Shown here: positions 23,440 to 35,459 of the stretch, one piece after another | Numbering within the stretch: the stretch's first letter is position 1 | Layout: every line of letters starts with the position of its first letter | Origin: Pinus tabuliformis | Lineage: Eukaryota; Streptophyta; Pinopsida; Pinales; Pinaceae | Reading direction: 5' to 3' | Assembly: GCA_031772625.1 (NCBI GenBank) | Contig: CM062818.1 | Coordinates: 1,276,692,277 to 1,276,756,276 of the forward strand | DNA: 64,000 bases | Notes under the pieces: generated by a model | The model's input: the letters and a program-made list of their open reading frames with translations, nothing else | Told to the model about the DNA's origin: nothing | Databases searched by the model: none | Position numbers and translations under genes: made by a program

Positions 23440-24930
23440 CAATCCCCAACAACATGATTTCAACCACCACTTCAACCAGGTGCTCCACACTTGTATGCAA
23501 GTGTGGCTGCTTCTATGGAATCTGCAAATAGATATTATCAAAATATGCAAGTTGCTGCTAAATATGCTTCCCAGTATGCAATAAGTGGATATCCTATGAA
23601 TACTTCTCATTTATCTCCAATGATGGCAGGATACCCCACTCATGGTGTAATGCCAATGGCTTTTGATAATGTTGTGGCTGCAAAGCATGAATGCAAGGGA
23701 AGTTGCTACAACTACACATGGTAGAAGTATGGGGGTCAATGTAGATATGCTACAACTTTATAAATTCTATGGGTAACTTGGAACATTACAACCACCCCTG
23801 GCTAACCCAATCTACCTACATTATTTATAACGGTCAGCTAAGGACATATATAACACTGCAATGTTTTCAAATCCTTTAGTAGGTAGAGGATTTGGCAGTG
23901 GAAGTCAGATGAATATCCTTGAGCTACTAAGGGCTTCAATGATGGGTCATATGGCTAAAAAGAAGTTTCAGTTAATGAGAAGTGGGACTATGGGTGTACC
24001 AATTGTTGGAAAAAGTGGTGCTGTAAGTCCAACATATTATGGGAGTCCTAGTATGGCCCTTGTAATGCAATATCTTAGTTCATAATACCAGGATCCCAGT
24101 AATGGTAGCAAGTCCTCCTCGAAGACCAAATGAGTGAAACTTATGCCTTCCATTAATGGATGCCTATTCTGGTTGACATTCACAAAGGGGAAATCAAAAT
24201 ATGGATGATATGAGATGATCTTATGTCCTCGAGGAACTGAAGAACAATAAACTAGAAGATTTGAATTATCTAATATTGTTGGACATGTGGCTAGGTTGAG
24301 GTAAAACTTGCAATTTTTTAAGTATTTTATTTGTAAATATAATATGAATTTTTAACTTGTTAATGATTTTTACTTCACATTAATTAAGCATATAATTTTA
24401 TTTGGTTGTTTTGTATTAGTGTTGCTCAACATGGGAACCGGTTCATACAACAGAAGTTGGAAACAACTAGCCCGGAAGAGAAGCATTGGTTTTCTAAGAA
24501 GTGTTGCCCCAAGCCTCATTACTGATGACGAACGTGCTTGATACCTATGTTATACAAAAGGTGATAATAGAGCTGAGCAAAAAAATTTGGTTTAGAGTTT
24601 GCATGGTGCTGCTTGATTCGCATAGAGTTGTTTTATAATGGTTCAAGTCGTTATTGTATTGTTAATATTTTTAACTTTTAGTAGTAGAGGGTAATTTTGT
24701 AGATTGCAATCTTTCGGAATTTACACTTGAATTATAATTAAAAGCTGTTTTTCAATGTTTTATGAATATGGTTCGTTGATAGTAGAGTTGAATTTTAATT
24801 TTCAAAAGTATACTTTTGTTGTAGTTTCTTGAGCATGGTGTTGATCAATAGAGAAAGGAGCTTGCAAATCAACTTGTTGATGATGTCTTAAATTTAAATG
24901 ATTGTCATCAATGTATCTCAGAATTCATTA
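23440..24930 (+). pseudogene. Pumilio/PUF RNA-binding protein pseudogene, introns retained
   Basis: Pumilio proteins bind 3' UTR motifs through PUF repeats and repress translation. The plus strand shows the low-complexity N-terminal half (SGYPMNTSHLSPMMAGYP, GRGFGSGSQMNILELLRA, VGKSGAVSPTYYGSPSMA). Next come the lead-in to the PUF repeats (RRFELSNIVGHVA), then NRFIQQKLETTSPEEKHWF (repeat 1) and FLEHGVDQ.RKELANQLV (repeat 2). Two GT-AG introns can be placed at 24301-24419 and 24561-24824; the second falls between the YVIQK and FLEHG codons in phase 0. Internal stops, frameshifts and loss of later PUF repeats mark it as a pseudogene. Because introns remain it is a DNA-level copy, not a processed one. 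Confidence 0.87.
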
Positions 24931-25369
24931 TCCATTCAACATCTGATTATAATGATTGAGACATTGGTAGAATGAGGAATCGTAGTGGATATAATTGAGT
25001 ATTTATCTATGTACATATGGGTTCAATTCTCCCGTATAGATTTCTGAGAATATTCTCCGCCGTTATTGCTATGTTCAACCATTAAATATTTTGCATCCTT
25101 TTCTTCTATTATACATTTTCGTCTCTCCTTGCTATTAAACATTTTGCTTCTACCTCAGTCTAGTTTCCTTTGGCCTCAGGAAAGAAAATTCCTAAGATTT
25201 ACATTTTTTTCTTAACTGTAATCTTGAATTGTTTCTATGAATAACTTTCTTTTCCATTTGTAAATCAATAGTTTATACCAAGTGAAACATCACAATACAA
25301 TAATTTACAAAGATCCTTATCGGTGAGACCCTTTCCCATGCACGGATTTTGTCCCCCCAAAAGGATTTT
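24931..25369. other. Gap after the Pumilio pseudogene
   Basis: No further PUF repeats are readable on the plus strand. The sequence is AT-rich with no clear signal on either strand. Confidence 0.4.
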
Positions 25370-25961
25370 AGTTTTTTAACTGGTGGGGAAATTCATCTGC
25401 CCACTGCAATGTATACCACCCCACATTGTGGAGTATTTTTCTTTTTTTGGTAAATCTAAAACAACTCAGTTTCTCTGAGGTTGATGCATTTGTGTATAAT
25501 GTTTGCAGTTTGATGGGTTTCCCTCGTTTTTCTCTAAACAACAGATTATTCTTCCATCTCTGTTTGCTCTCTAACCTACAATTTTTCCACTGAAGGCACA
25601 CTAAATGCAACCTACAGTAGTGGGGCAGTTTCTCTTCATCTGACAATGGAGGTATCAACAACTTTAGATTTTATGTGTGTGACAACGTACAATTGATTCT
25701 TTTCAATATATTGAAGTGCCCATATCATATTGGGTTTAGTTTTTTGCCTTCATTTTTTACCCTTTTCATCCTCAAGTAAAGCAATATCAAGTCCCCTTCT
25801 TTAAATTGATGACAATCTCTGTGTTTGTCATTTATATTGTTGTGGGGTGGTTTGCAATTGATGCTCCTTTTGCTTGAGTAAATCCATGCCAATTCACCTA
25901 TCACCTTAGCCTTTTCATAGTGCATAGATGGTAAAAAAGGCTCAGTTTTAATATTTTGCAT
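25370..25961 (-). pseudogene. Ty3/gypsy integrase C-terminal fragment
   Basis: The minus strand from 25961 reads DKHRDCHQFKEGDLILLYLR, then KLNPIWYGHFNILKRI, the GPY/F module at the integrase C-terminus. The GPF core appears as G-H-F. A stop follows at about 25725, and the remaining 350 bp to 25370 stay partly open without a known domain. No RT, LTR or primer-binding site of this element lies nearby. Confidence 0.65.
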
Positions 25962-26009
25962 CTTTCAGGAAATAAACTATACCTATTGATGACTTTAGAT
26001 CGAGAAATT

Positions 26010-26660
26010 CAGGTACATGTAGGTATAAGGACTATTCATCAACTTGGCTCTTTAACATCTGCACTTCTCTCACGTTCTCAATCCTAGGGTTTCTCAACCT
26101 GGACAAGCCTATGTTGGAGGCCCAACTTTGCCCTAATCTTATCCACATACATATCTGTAGGGCACTGCATATCCTCCATACAGGTGTGTTCATTTTTCTA
26201 TTACATTTTTTATTTAGATAATTTCATGTACAATGATGTAAATCAGGTTGTTACTAAACCTCTCACGTTCTCTTTTAACATCGTATGGAAGGTCTACGAC
26301 CTATGTGCCAACCATTACTTACCATCAGATGCCACTCTATTCTCATAAACGACTTTTTTTAACCACAAGACCAAGATTCGATTTGGCAAATTTTGGTTCT
26401 CTATGCCCACCTTCTACTACCATATATTTTTAATAAAAGAAAAATTGACATCTTATTATGAATTTCTGGAGTTATCTTTGCAGAATATATACAGTACTTA
26501 TCTTGCACCCTAATATTCTCAGAAATATGTTTCATCTAAAAGTTTTAGTCCTCAAGTGTATCGTTCACCGTGGGCTCTTCGTGGCCCTAATACTGATATT
26601 ATCAGTTAAAGAAGATGAAATTAAGGTACAAAATCTTTGTTTAACGAAGCTTTTCTGATA
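26010..26660 (+). pseudogene. Possible RNA-binding protein C-terminal fragment (weak)
   Basis: In one frame 26080-26185 reads VSQPGQAYVGGPTLP, then SYPHTYL and GTAYPPYR, followed by a GTGTGT that could be a splice donor. After 26246 come GRSTTYVPTITYHQMPLYSH and, later, QNIYSTYLAPQYSQKYV in another frame. Such Tyr/Pro/Ser-rich stretches are typical of C-terminal tails of plant RRM proteins (RBM24/38-like), but no RRM domain is present and the frames are broken. Confidence 0.28.
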
Positions 26661-26929
26661 TGATGACCATTAGCTTGTCATTTTATGTCATTTAAACCAA
26701 GCTTATATTGTTGTAGGGAACTGGCAATTTGTTTCTTAAACCAAGCTTACATTGTTGTAAGGGATTGGCAATTTGTTTCTGGAAAAAAAAAATGTGCATG
26801 CAACTAACACAAAGCCTTATAATCAACAACAAACTGGATTCAGAATATCTAACCTAACTGAGAGAAGATATGTCTTCATTAAAACCCTCGAGTTTTTTTT
26901 TTCATTCCATTTTTTGTTTCAATTTTCTT

Positions 26930-27200
26930 TTGTGGGGAGGTAAATCATTTAATTCCTTTCCATCGAGAGTTGAAAAAATCCCGGGCGACAATGAAATCCT
27001 CAAATTGGATCCATTCCGTATAGCCTGTGATTTAATCCGTATATACTAGAAACCCATGGTTTAATTGAATTGAAGAGTTTTTCGGCATTTAAATTTGTTT
27101 AGAATTCCGTATAAATTTGTTATAAGGGGTTTTGGGTTTCCAGTAAAATTTGTTTAGAATTTAATAGAAATCGGTTGTTGAAATTAGAATTTTGTTTTAT
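26930..27200. repeat. Dispersed repeat family F, copy 2 (block 4)
   Basis: Contains TTTAATTCCTTTCCAT, GACAATGAAATCCTCAAAT, TCCGTATAGCCTGTGATT and CCATGGTTTAATTGAA, in the order seen at 19480-19660, 50590-50720 and 56980-57100. Confidence 0.7.
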
Positions 27201-27469
27201 TAATTCTGTATAATTTATTTATTTTTATTTTTATTTTTTTGGGTCAAAGTGTTCATATCATCTCTGAATTTAGAAAAACAAATTGATAAAAAAATATTAT
27301 AATCAGCTAAAAAGAAATTAAAATTATAATAATAAATTTCAATTGGGCAAATTAAAATTATAATAATAAATTTCAATTGGGGTTGTTTATCTAGGTCACA
27401 ATTTTGTTTTAAAGTTATTTTTGGTCTGATCATTTTTTTCTTAAAAAAATCTGAACATAGGGGTGTTTA

Positions 27470-27700
27470 TTTTTTTTAATGGTGAGAATGGATTCAGCAC
27501 AATAAAAACCTTTGCGCACCCAAAATTCTTAATCTTGACAACTGTAACACAGATTTCCCAAAATTTTGAAAATTCTAAAATATAACAGAAATTTCTCAAA
27601 ATTTCTACTAAATTTTTATCAAAATCATACCAAAATTTTCCTTATTTTCCAAACAAAATTACAACCTCATTACACTACTCTATACATTTTAACTGAAAAA
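27470..27700. repeat. Dispersed repeat family F, block 5, copy at 40600
   Basis: Matches 40600-40770 in order: GGATTCAGCAC.AT.AAAA, CCAAAATTTTCC, and CCTCATTACACTAC. A shorter piece is at 57840-57960. Confidence 0.65.
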
Positions 27701-29239
27701 CTAAAATCACAATAAATAAAATTATAATAATAAATTTTAACTAAAATTAAATTAAATTCAAATAATTGATATACTTGAAGAATTGCCAACGGGATTGGAA
27801 ACACAATTGTGTTCTTTATTGAAACTTTTTCCAGTACGAAAAAAGTATTGTGTTGATTCATAATAAAAATTGTACAAAATCATCATCAGTCCATATCATA
27901 TGCCAGTTTGGTAATGACTGAAAACCATTCATAGGATGACCATATTAGCAGAAAGTAGGGAGATCCATCTATCCATAATCGAACATATTCCACATACAAA
28001 ATAGTATAAACAGAGCTGTGGATATTGAAACTTGTCGCTACATCACAAGCAGAACACTCAATGGTGTATTGTTCATGGGAGCATCATACTTCTTCAAATG
28101 GATTTCATAAATTTCTTTTTTTGAAATGATATTTATTAATTTAATTTTGGAAATAATGTTCAGCTATAAAAATATAATTTAATCATTAATTATTAAATAG
28201 ATAGTAATAATCTAATTTTTATAGAAAAATATTTTTTTAGTAAAGAGTCACAAATTAGAAAGTTATCGTGTCATAGACATTCTCTAAAAGTATTAGAGAA
28301 ACATTGTAATGTTTAACATTTTTAGTTAAAACAAAACAAAATTAAATTAAAACAATAAAATTAAATTAAATTAAAACAATAAAACAAAATTAAATTAAAA
28401 CAATAAAATAAAATAAAAAATTTTAAATTCTCTTGTTCATAATTTTTCATGATATTCTCAACCCACAATTTTTTAACATGGTATTATTTTCTAATGTGAT
28501 TTATTTAAAGATAATAATTAAATCAGTCTAGATCCATTTTAACTCTTAAATCATGATATTGTAACAAAGTCTATTTTATTTATAAATTAAATTTTTCTTG
28601 AGAAAATACTATAAATTTTAAGATTTAAAAATCTTATAACATATTTTTTTTAATATATATATTGATATATTATTTTTTTATAATTAATAATAATAATAAT
28701 TTGAAATAAAATTATAACTTTATTATTATTATTATTTTAATTATATTGATATGTATATATCATGAAATGTTTATTAATTATGATGAATTGAGATCTATTA
28801 GAATTTATCAATTATTTAATTTATATAATTACTAGTTCTAACCAATTATTTAACTATATAAATACTCTAATATTTTTAATAAATTGAAAGAATTTTAAGA
28901 TATCTACTAAGTGTAATGAATAGATTGAACATATCAAATGAAAAAAATAAATGGCAAATAAATTAATTAATGATAAGAGAAAAGGAAATTAATTTTTGAA
29001 ATTTTATGTAATCATAAAACTTATAAAATAAATAAAAAACTAAACACATAACATCAGAAATATACAGTTCTCACTATTAAAGAAAACATCAGAAATGAAT
29101 CACTAACCCATAAGAATTAAAATTACCTAATAAATTAAATACAAGACAGCTAAGATCCCGATTCACCTTTCTATACTATTCACACTTGGAAAAAACATTC
29201 AGATTTCTAGAGGCTGCCGACCTGAAATTGAACTCCAGT
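27701..29239. other. Very AT-rich stretch, no genes seen
   Basis: Long runs of A/T with simple AAATTAAATT repeats around 28330-28420. No open frame with a recognisable protein, no element termini. Confidence 0.5.
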
Positions 29240-30451
29240 TACAATGGTTGTTAATATTGTTCCCCAAAATTACACCATTACACCAGAATGCACAATTAAA
29301 CCCCAATTACAATTGACGTTAATATTGTCCCCCAAAATTATACCAGAATGTACCAGTAAATAGGAATCCAAAAATTTTACAATCGCAATTATTTTGGCAA
29401 ATTGATAAAATAGGACAACTACATTGATAATTTGCAGAAGTAAACCGATAAACTTAAATAACATCACAAAATTCAGTACAAGGAATGACTCAATGTTATT
29501 TATTATATTATAGCATGCAAAGTACAATTAGACATATTTGAGACAAAATAGAAGAGAAGATAACTGAGAGGACCTCCAAATATTCTGTTGTTATGCCGAT
29601 CCTAATCTCGCAAATCTCTACAACCGCTGCAATCTCTCTCTAACAACAATTGCCACTGAATCAATTGAAAAAAACGATGAAGCTCCAATTGACGACCTCA
29701 ATGGTCCCCACTCCAATATCACTAAAGCTCTAAGAAACCCCTCAATGAAATCTCCTCAAGAATTGTTGGGTTTTCGTCCAACACTCAATAACATACCCGA
29801 GGGTTTCCGTCCTGAGGCTACTAAAGTAGAGAACCAGGGTCTCAAACCTCACTACGTTCAAATCCAAGAGAACCAGATTCTTAAACCTGTCACACAAGAC
29901 TATGCTCAAATCCAAGATGTCCTATAATGGTCTCCTCCTCTTTTTATAGATATGATGGACCCCTATAGAACCTCCTATTTTATTATTATTTTAATCATTA
30001 AGCACATTTCTCTCTTTTTATTTCAATTAAAATATCTTTTTAATGTGGGAAAATAGTAAATTGGCCACCATGCATCCTCATGCCACTGAAAATCAATTCT
30101 AACCACCCCATCCTATAGATCTTTTTGTTCTAGTTTCAACGCACTATTACACTAAGGTGTTATGTTAAGTATTCCTTTCAAAATGCCACCTTAAGTATAA
30201 TTAATTGAGTTAGACACCATAATAACCCCAATTTTGGGAATTATCCAAATGCAATAGAACAAGAAAAAAGATATGGCAAATCAATTCTGATGATGGGGTA
30301 TGGAAAGTAAACTCCTTTAGAGCCTATAAAACATCTCCAAAAGCCCTTGGGCTCGCCCGATGAATTAAACCTGCACTTGTGACCGATCTGCCTCCAACCC
30401 TGAAAGTCCATCTTGACCATGCCATAAGAAACGCTAAAAAAAGTAACATCA
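29240..30451 (-). repeat. 3' LTR-like repeat of the PDS5-carrying element
   Basis: Matches 35460-36700 most clearly between 29345 and 30445, with a TATA box at 29941-29948 on the minus strand. Its right edge (...AACATCA) adjoins the polypurine-like tract. The open plus-strand run 29745-29927 within it has a decayed counterpart in the other copy and is not taken as a gene. Confidence 0.65.
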
Positions 30452-32769
30452 CAAATCCTCCCACCCCAAGATTTCTTACCCTCAAGCAATCCAAACCTAT
30501 GGACCAGTTTGGTGGCCCATTGTAACTGAGACCCAATGCCCAGATTCCATATAAACCACTGGGTGATGCTATGCCTCTGTGTCAACCCACCATGAATGAA
30601 CCCCTTAATTTCAGGATCCCGGACCAATCTCTGACTGAACCTCTCATCAATAAATCCTCCTGGATCCTAATGCCGCCATGAACAAGAATTTATGTTTCAT
30701 GGCTCCTGATGTGCTATAGCTTCGACTATGAATGTCGCTTCTTCAAATGTGTACCAACTCATTACCTCTCTCTAGTCCAACTATGTAGATGCATGCCTGA
30801 AATGTTGGAATTTTGTTGGCCTACTTCCCACTGCCAATTGGAGCATGTAGTACTTCTCATGTCTAAAGGTCTCTGTTGCATTATTGATCCGTAAACTGTT
30901 TTGGATATTCCACTGGACAGTTCGTCACAACAGATCTAATAATATTATATTAAAATTCTAAAAAATCTACAATATTACAGTTTATTAAACTCTAAGATCT
31001 ATGGATTTAACTATAATTAGTGCATCTGTGCGAATGAAAATCATACAGAAAAGTAGAAAACAAAAAAATAATCACACACACACACACAAGACACAAGATA
31101 TGCTCTCTGGGAAACCCTTTCGAGAGAAAACCAGCTAGAAGATGAGGTCGCTTCGCTCTCTTTCTATATCTGGAAATATGGTTGCAGGTACAAAAAAGTA
31201 ATGTATGTGGCCAATGGGCTCCTATAGTGCACAAGTACTCTCTCTGTTCTCTACCTCCTATCTCTCCTCGCTATCTTTGCTCAACTATAGAACAAAATTC
31301 TCTCGAAAGAATGGAATGCATCTTTCTCCTAGTGGCCCAGTTATAACACAACCTAATAACCTACTAGTGGTTAAGTATGACTACGCCAACTCTTAACTAG
31401 AGTTACAAAATAGACTCTTCTAGAGAATTTTACATAAAAAACATATGGCTAGCCCCTTTTCCTTGAATAATGGGGGTTGACGCGGCATCCTCCCAAACTA
31501 AAAGTGTGAAAAAAGGAAGGTCAACTTCTAAGTGGCATAATTTTTGCATACTGACTTCGATTAATGTGCTTCTTGCGTCGTTGGAAAGGTTGATGTATGC
31601 ATAATAGAATGAAAAGTTGTGGTGCCAAAGCAGAAAATTTTTACCTCCAAAAAACATTGTTTGATGCCTCAAAACGCTTCCAGAAGATTTCAGACCCCGT
31701 TTCACCAAACTGGGTCTCATCGGTAAAAACGGTCTCATGAGCTTATTCCTCCACATTTTCCACTCCAAATGCATCGAGATGGAAGAAAAACAATATAATG
31801 ATCCCATTTCAATCAATTATTCTTCTGATTGAGAATATCATGCTACGAACAGGATACCAACTCATGATCTCCAACCAATCCATCCTGTGGGAAGGATCGG
31901 AAGCATGTGCACCTGTATATGGTATGAGTCACTATGTTGTGCCATGCTCAACTCATGTAGCTCTGTCCAACCAATCAACTAGATATGCCTATGAATCCAT
32001 TCCTCTCTCCCTATAAGTGGGCAACCCGTGCTGCATGCCCTATATTTGTACTCCTAGAGAGGGTTGCTGCTTGGAAATACTGCAACTTTTTTTGCTACCA
32101 CTGCATCTACCTGCACCTCATCAATGGGTAGACCCAAATATGGATGCAACACTATATCCAAAAGAGCCTCCCTCATCTAACAGACAACTCCATGCTCCAT
32201 TAGTCCTCTCGTCACCTGCAAAAATGTCTTGTCAGATCCTAATGCATCCTAGTGAACAATGTTTGCAAATACTACCTCCTTGGTGGTTGTCTATACATTT
32301 TTATACTCCTCATCAATGGCTAGCCCCAAGGATGTATGTTCATCCTCCTTCATCATGGGCTCAACATGAGCCACTAGATGACTCTCCAAAGATGACCCAT
32401 CATGCACACCGTACTCCATTATGTGTTGATCATACTGAATGGGAACAAGGTGTTGCTCATCAATCTTCTCTACCAAACATGGCTACATCTTTGAGCTCCT
32501 GTCAACAACTACCCATGATTTCTCATGCTCCTTAGAGGTGTCCTCGTAAGAACCTATGGACTCAACTATAAAAGAAGAATCTTCATCTTGAAAGTTAGAA
32601 GGAACCTCCTCTTATTCTACCTTTGTCATCTCCTCGGTGTCACTCTTGCACAAGTGGTTAGGTCCTCAAGGTTCCTTCCAAATGAAGCAAAGACCCTTTC
32701 TTCTCAACCCATTAATTTCTTGTTGCATGGTCGTTCACCTCAAATCCTCCATAACTCCTCCTGGGTTAG
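30452..32769 (-). other. Interior of the LTR-like element, no recognised domain
   Basis: The minus strand has short open stretches (for example 32291-32476, with LGLAIDEEYKNV, and a related LGLPIDEVQVDAVV at about 32100) but no known retroelement or host family. A CA microsatellite is at 31072-31088. A segment near 31820-31860 contains a poor primer-binding-site-like sequence that may mark a second, smaller LTR fragment (about 30900-31440). Confidence 0.4.
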
Positions 32770-33420
32770 TTATCCTCTAAAGAACCTCATATTTTTCTCA
32801 ACCACCCCTTTGGCTAGGTCATACGAAGTTGGTGAGACAACTTGTGTCTCCCTCCAAATGGATAATAATTTGGCCTGCATTTGTTTGCAAATGATGTCAC
32901 CTTCAATTAATAATGAAGATAAAATATCTTGCATATTTTCTTCTACCTCCTCGGGGTGATGCCCTCTCATGTTGGTGAAGAAGAATTGACACATCTAAAG
33001 GATCAAATCATCCTGCTATGGATAAAGCATGACTACATAGGATCTGATTTTGACCATGGTGTCTAAGATTGTGAGCCTTATATCAAAGTTTGAGCTCTGG
33101 GTGTCATGCAATCCTGAATAACACTCTACAATCAATTGAAAGACCATCTTCATGATGGCATCATTATATGGAGGAAAGGGTGCTACTATCCTCAGAATAT
33201 CGCTAAAACAAGATTTGATGATGAGCTTGGCTTTTTCACCTAGATGCCCCAAGAATCTGGCTTGTACCAATGCAAGCATCGTTGGCTTCAAAGCCCAATT
33301 CAAACTCCAATAACACTGATCCACCTTGGAAAGATAGGATTCCAACTCTTCCAACATGAGGTCATCTCCTGATCTTCCAGCCTTTAAGTCTAACCCAAGT
33401 ACGAAAAGTCAATTCCCTAG
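32770..33420 (-). pseudogene. PDS5-like cohesin-associated factor fragment
   Basis: PDS5 is a HEAT-repeat protein that binds the cohesin ring and controls sister-chromatid cohesion. The minus strand reads, without introns, LEELESYLSKVDQ, ALKPTMLALVQARFLGHLG, SCFSDILRIVAPFPPYND, MKMVFQLIVECYSGLHDT, TILDTMVKIRSYVVML, and after a stop near 33016 MCQFFFTNMRGHHPEEVEEN and SPTSYDLAKGVVEKN. The order and wording match the N-terminal HEAT region of plant PDS5 proteins (residues of roughly the first quarter). At least two stops make it a pseudogene. Absence of introns over 600 bp suggests an RNA-derived copy, though a single-exon stretch cannot be excluded. Confidence 0.85.
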
Positions 33421-35446
33421 TTATTTTTCCTTTTGTAAGTCCCTCAAATGCCTTGATGGAGAAACTTATGCACCTTCCCGGAGAAGGGTCTCTTATTCTG
33501 TTTGGGTGCATGATGTTTCAAGGAACTAGTTTCTGCACTGTTTAGTCTTTTCAATTTATTTAGAAGTTTCGTGAGTTCCTCAAGTAGGTATTCCCATGCT
33601 AGTGTAAATGACCCACTATAACCGCTTCTAGAATCACTTAGTGCTGGCACAAGAAGCAGGGAATAAACTATTGGGCTCTAGATTGAAAAAAAATGGTCTT
33701 TGCACCTCTGACCCTTATTTTAACTCGACCCACAGTGATCAAAATTTCCCACAACACCCACGTTCAATAGCAAATGGTACACGGTCTTGGTAATGATTGC
33801 CATTTGAGGAATGGGATCTGGCTCAATAGATGACTTCCTTTTTTTCAGGAGAACTCGACCTCTATCTCCCCTTCAAATTTTGTTTAATTTCTTAGTGATT
33901 GATGAATTCTGGAAATGATAGATTGATGGCACATGAAATTTTGAAGAAGACATGCGGCCTCATTCAAGAGTAATCGTACTTCTGACGAGATCAAAACTTC
34001 ATGTTCTTGTCAATTGTACCAGACCTAGCACAACAATTTCTCCTTTGAATTTCAACTGGTGGGTCGTTGCAAATAAATGATCGGCGCTTCACGATAAAAA
34101 AATGTCGGCACAAAATTAATCCTACTCCAAAAACAAATAGTTTTGGGATTTTATTCAATAATTGGCCCAAAGTTTGGCTCATGGCTCCTTATAACATTGT
34201 CACCGGCTTTGAATTAAAGCATGCCCCCGTTAAAAGAATTTACGGCTTTAACAAAGTATATGAGTGGGCCCCTTTTGATATTGGGATTTATAAAATTTAA
34301 TTCCTGGCCACACAGTATTGCTAAAAGCAGACCCCGTGGAAAATAATATGCCCACCAAGCAATGACTCGTCCAACTACCAAAGAAAAGTGACTCGTCTCT
34401 CTTCTACCCTCGGGAAAAAAACATGTCCCAGTTGATAAATCTGTCCAGTAAGGAAAAAATGAGACTCGAAACCTGCAAGCGGCTCCCAATCTCAGCCCCA
34501 GGACACCGAAAAATATATATATCACCTTCAATATTCCTAAAGTCTCATGTCCAACAAGTTGATGAAGTATGTGGCTCTCCTTAGTAGGGATATGTCACAA
34601 CTGCGTCATCTTCAGCTGTCCATAATCATCAAAACTCTAATCAATACCTTCCTAAGGTTCCAGACAATGTACTCCTTGAGAAATTGGCCCTTAATTTCTT
34701 GCAAATGATCTAGAGCGAAAGGCAGAAATCGGTCTCTAGTGAAAGATGGAATCAACTTTAGACTTTTGATCCAATTAGTCACCCTACAAATTCACATGGA
34801 ATTGTGCTCAAGAATTAGAAAAATAGCTCGGCTAGTGACGTCGTTCCAGTGGCTCAGGAACTTTGATCCTACAATATATGGATAATTTGGCTTGGCTTCC
34901 GAATGACATAGCTCCTTTTTTTGTTTTGCTAGAAAGAGAATGATCAGCCTCTATACGCACTGGAATTTCAACAACCATAATTTTTCCTAACTTTGACAAT
35001 ATGAAAATTAAATCAGCTCGCAAATCAAGTATGTCAATGGAATTTGGCCCCAAATTTAACTTCACGGACAAAAAAAAAAAATTTAGCTCCAGGTGCTCTT
35101 GGCCTTGAAAACTTCGGTTGAGTTCAAAACCAAAATAAAAAATGAAATTCGGCCCACTTTAAATAATAAGTCACCACCCACCATAAGAAATTGACCAATT
35201 TAGCTTATTGCCCCTTCAATAATGCGATGCCCCTTTGAACCAAATAGTTGGCCTTTCACAAAAATAAATCTCCCTTTCTAATAATAAAGTTTGACTCAAA
35301 TAATTCAACAATTTGAAATAGCTAGTGGTGAATGCTTAATATTTATGGGACAATTTGCTCTTGGGCTAACAATTTACTAGGCATTTTGTTTAACCACAAT
35401 AGTTGCAACTAAAAACTGAAAATCTATAGGCTAAGCCAAGATCAAT
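33421..35446 (-). other. Interior of the LTR-like element, right part
   Basis: A minus-strand open stretch at 33444-33650 lies immediately before the PDS5 fragment and could be its N-terminal neighbour or leader. The rest (33651-35446) shows no recognisable protein. Many repeated GGCC/TTGGC words (for example ATTTGGC near 34860-35150) give it a simple-sequence flavour. Confidence 0.4.
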
Positions 35447-35458
35447 GCTGTGATATCA
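35447..35458 (-). promoter_or_regulatory. Degenerate tRNA-Met primer-binding site
   Basis: Minus strand TGATATCACAGC matches TGGTATCAGAGC at 10 of 12 positions. It lies one base inside the repeat edge at 35460, as a primer-binding site should. Confidence 0.55.
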
Positions 35459-35459
35459 C

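Noticed and set aside
31820-31860. A possible further primer-binding site near GCTACGAACAGGATACCA
   Set aside because: The match to the usual tRNA-Met complement is poor and no LTR pair could be drawn around it.
32017-32535. A 172-codon plus-strand open frame rich in Pro, His and Ser
   Set aside because: It is on the opposite strand to the PDS5 fragment and the element, has no known domain, and its composition looks like the reverse of a Glu/Asp/Met-rich stretch.
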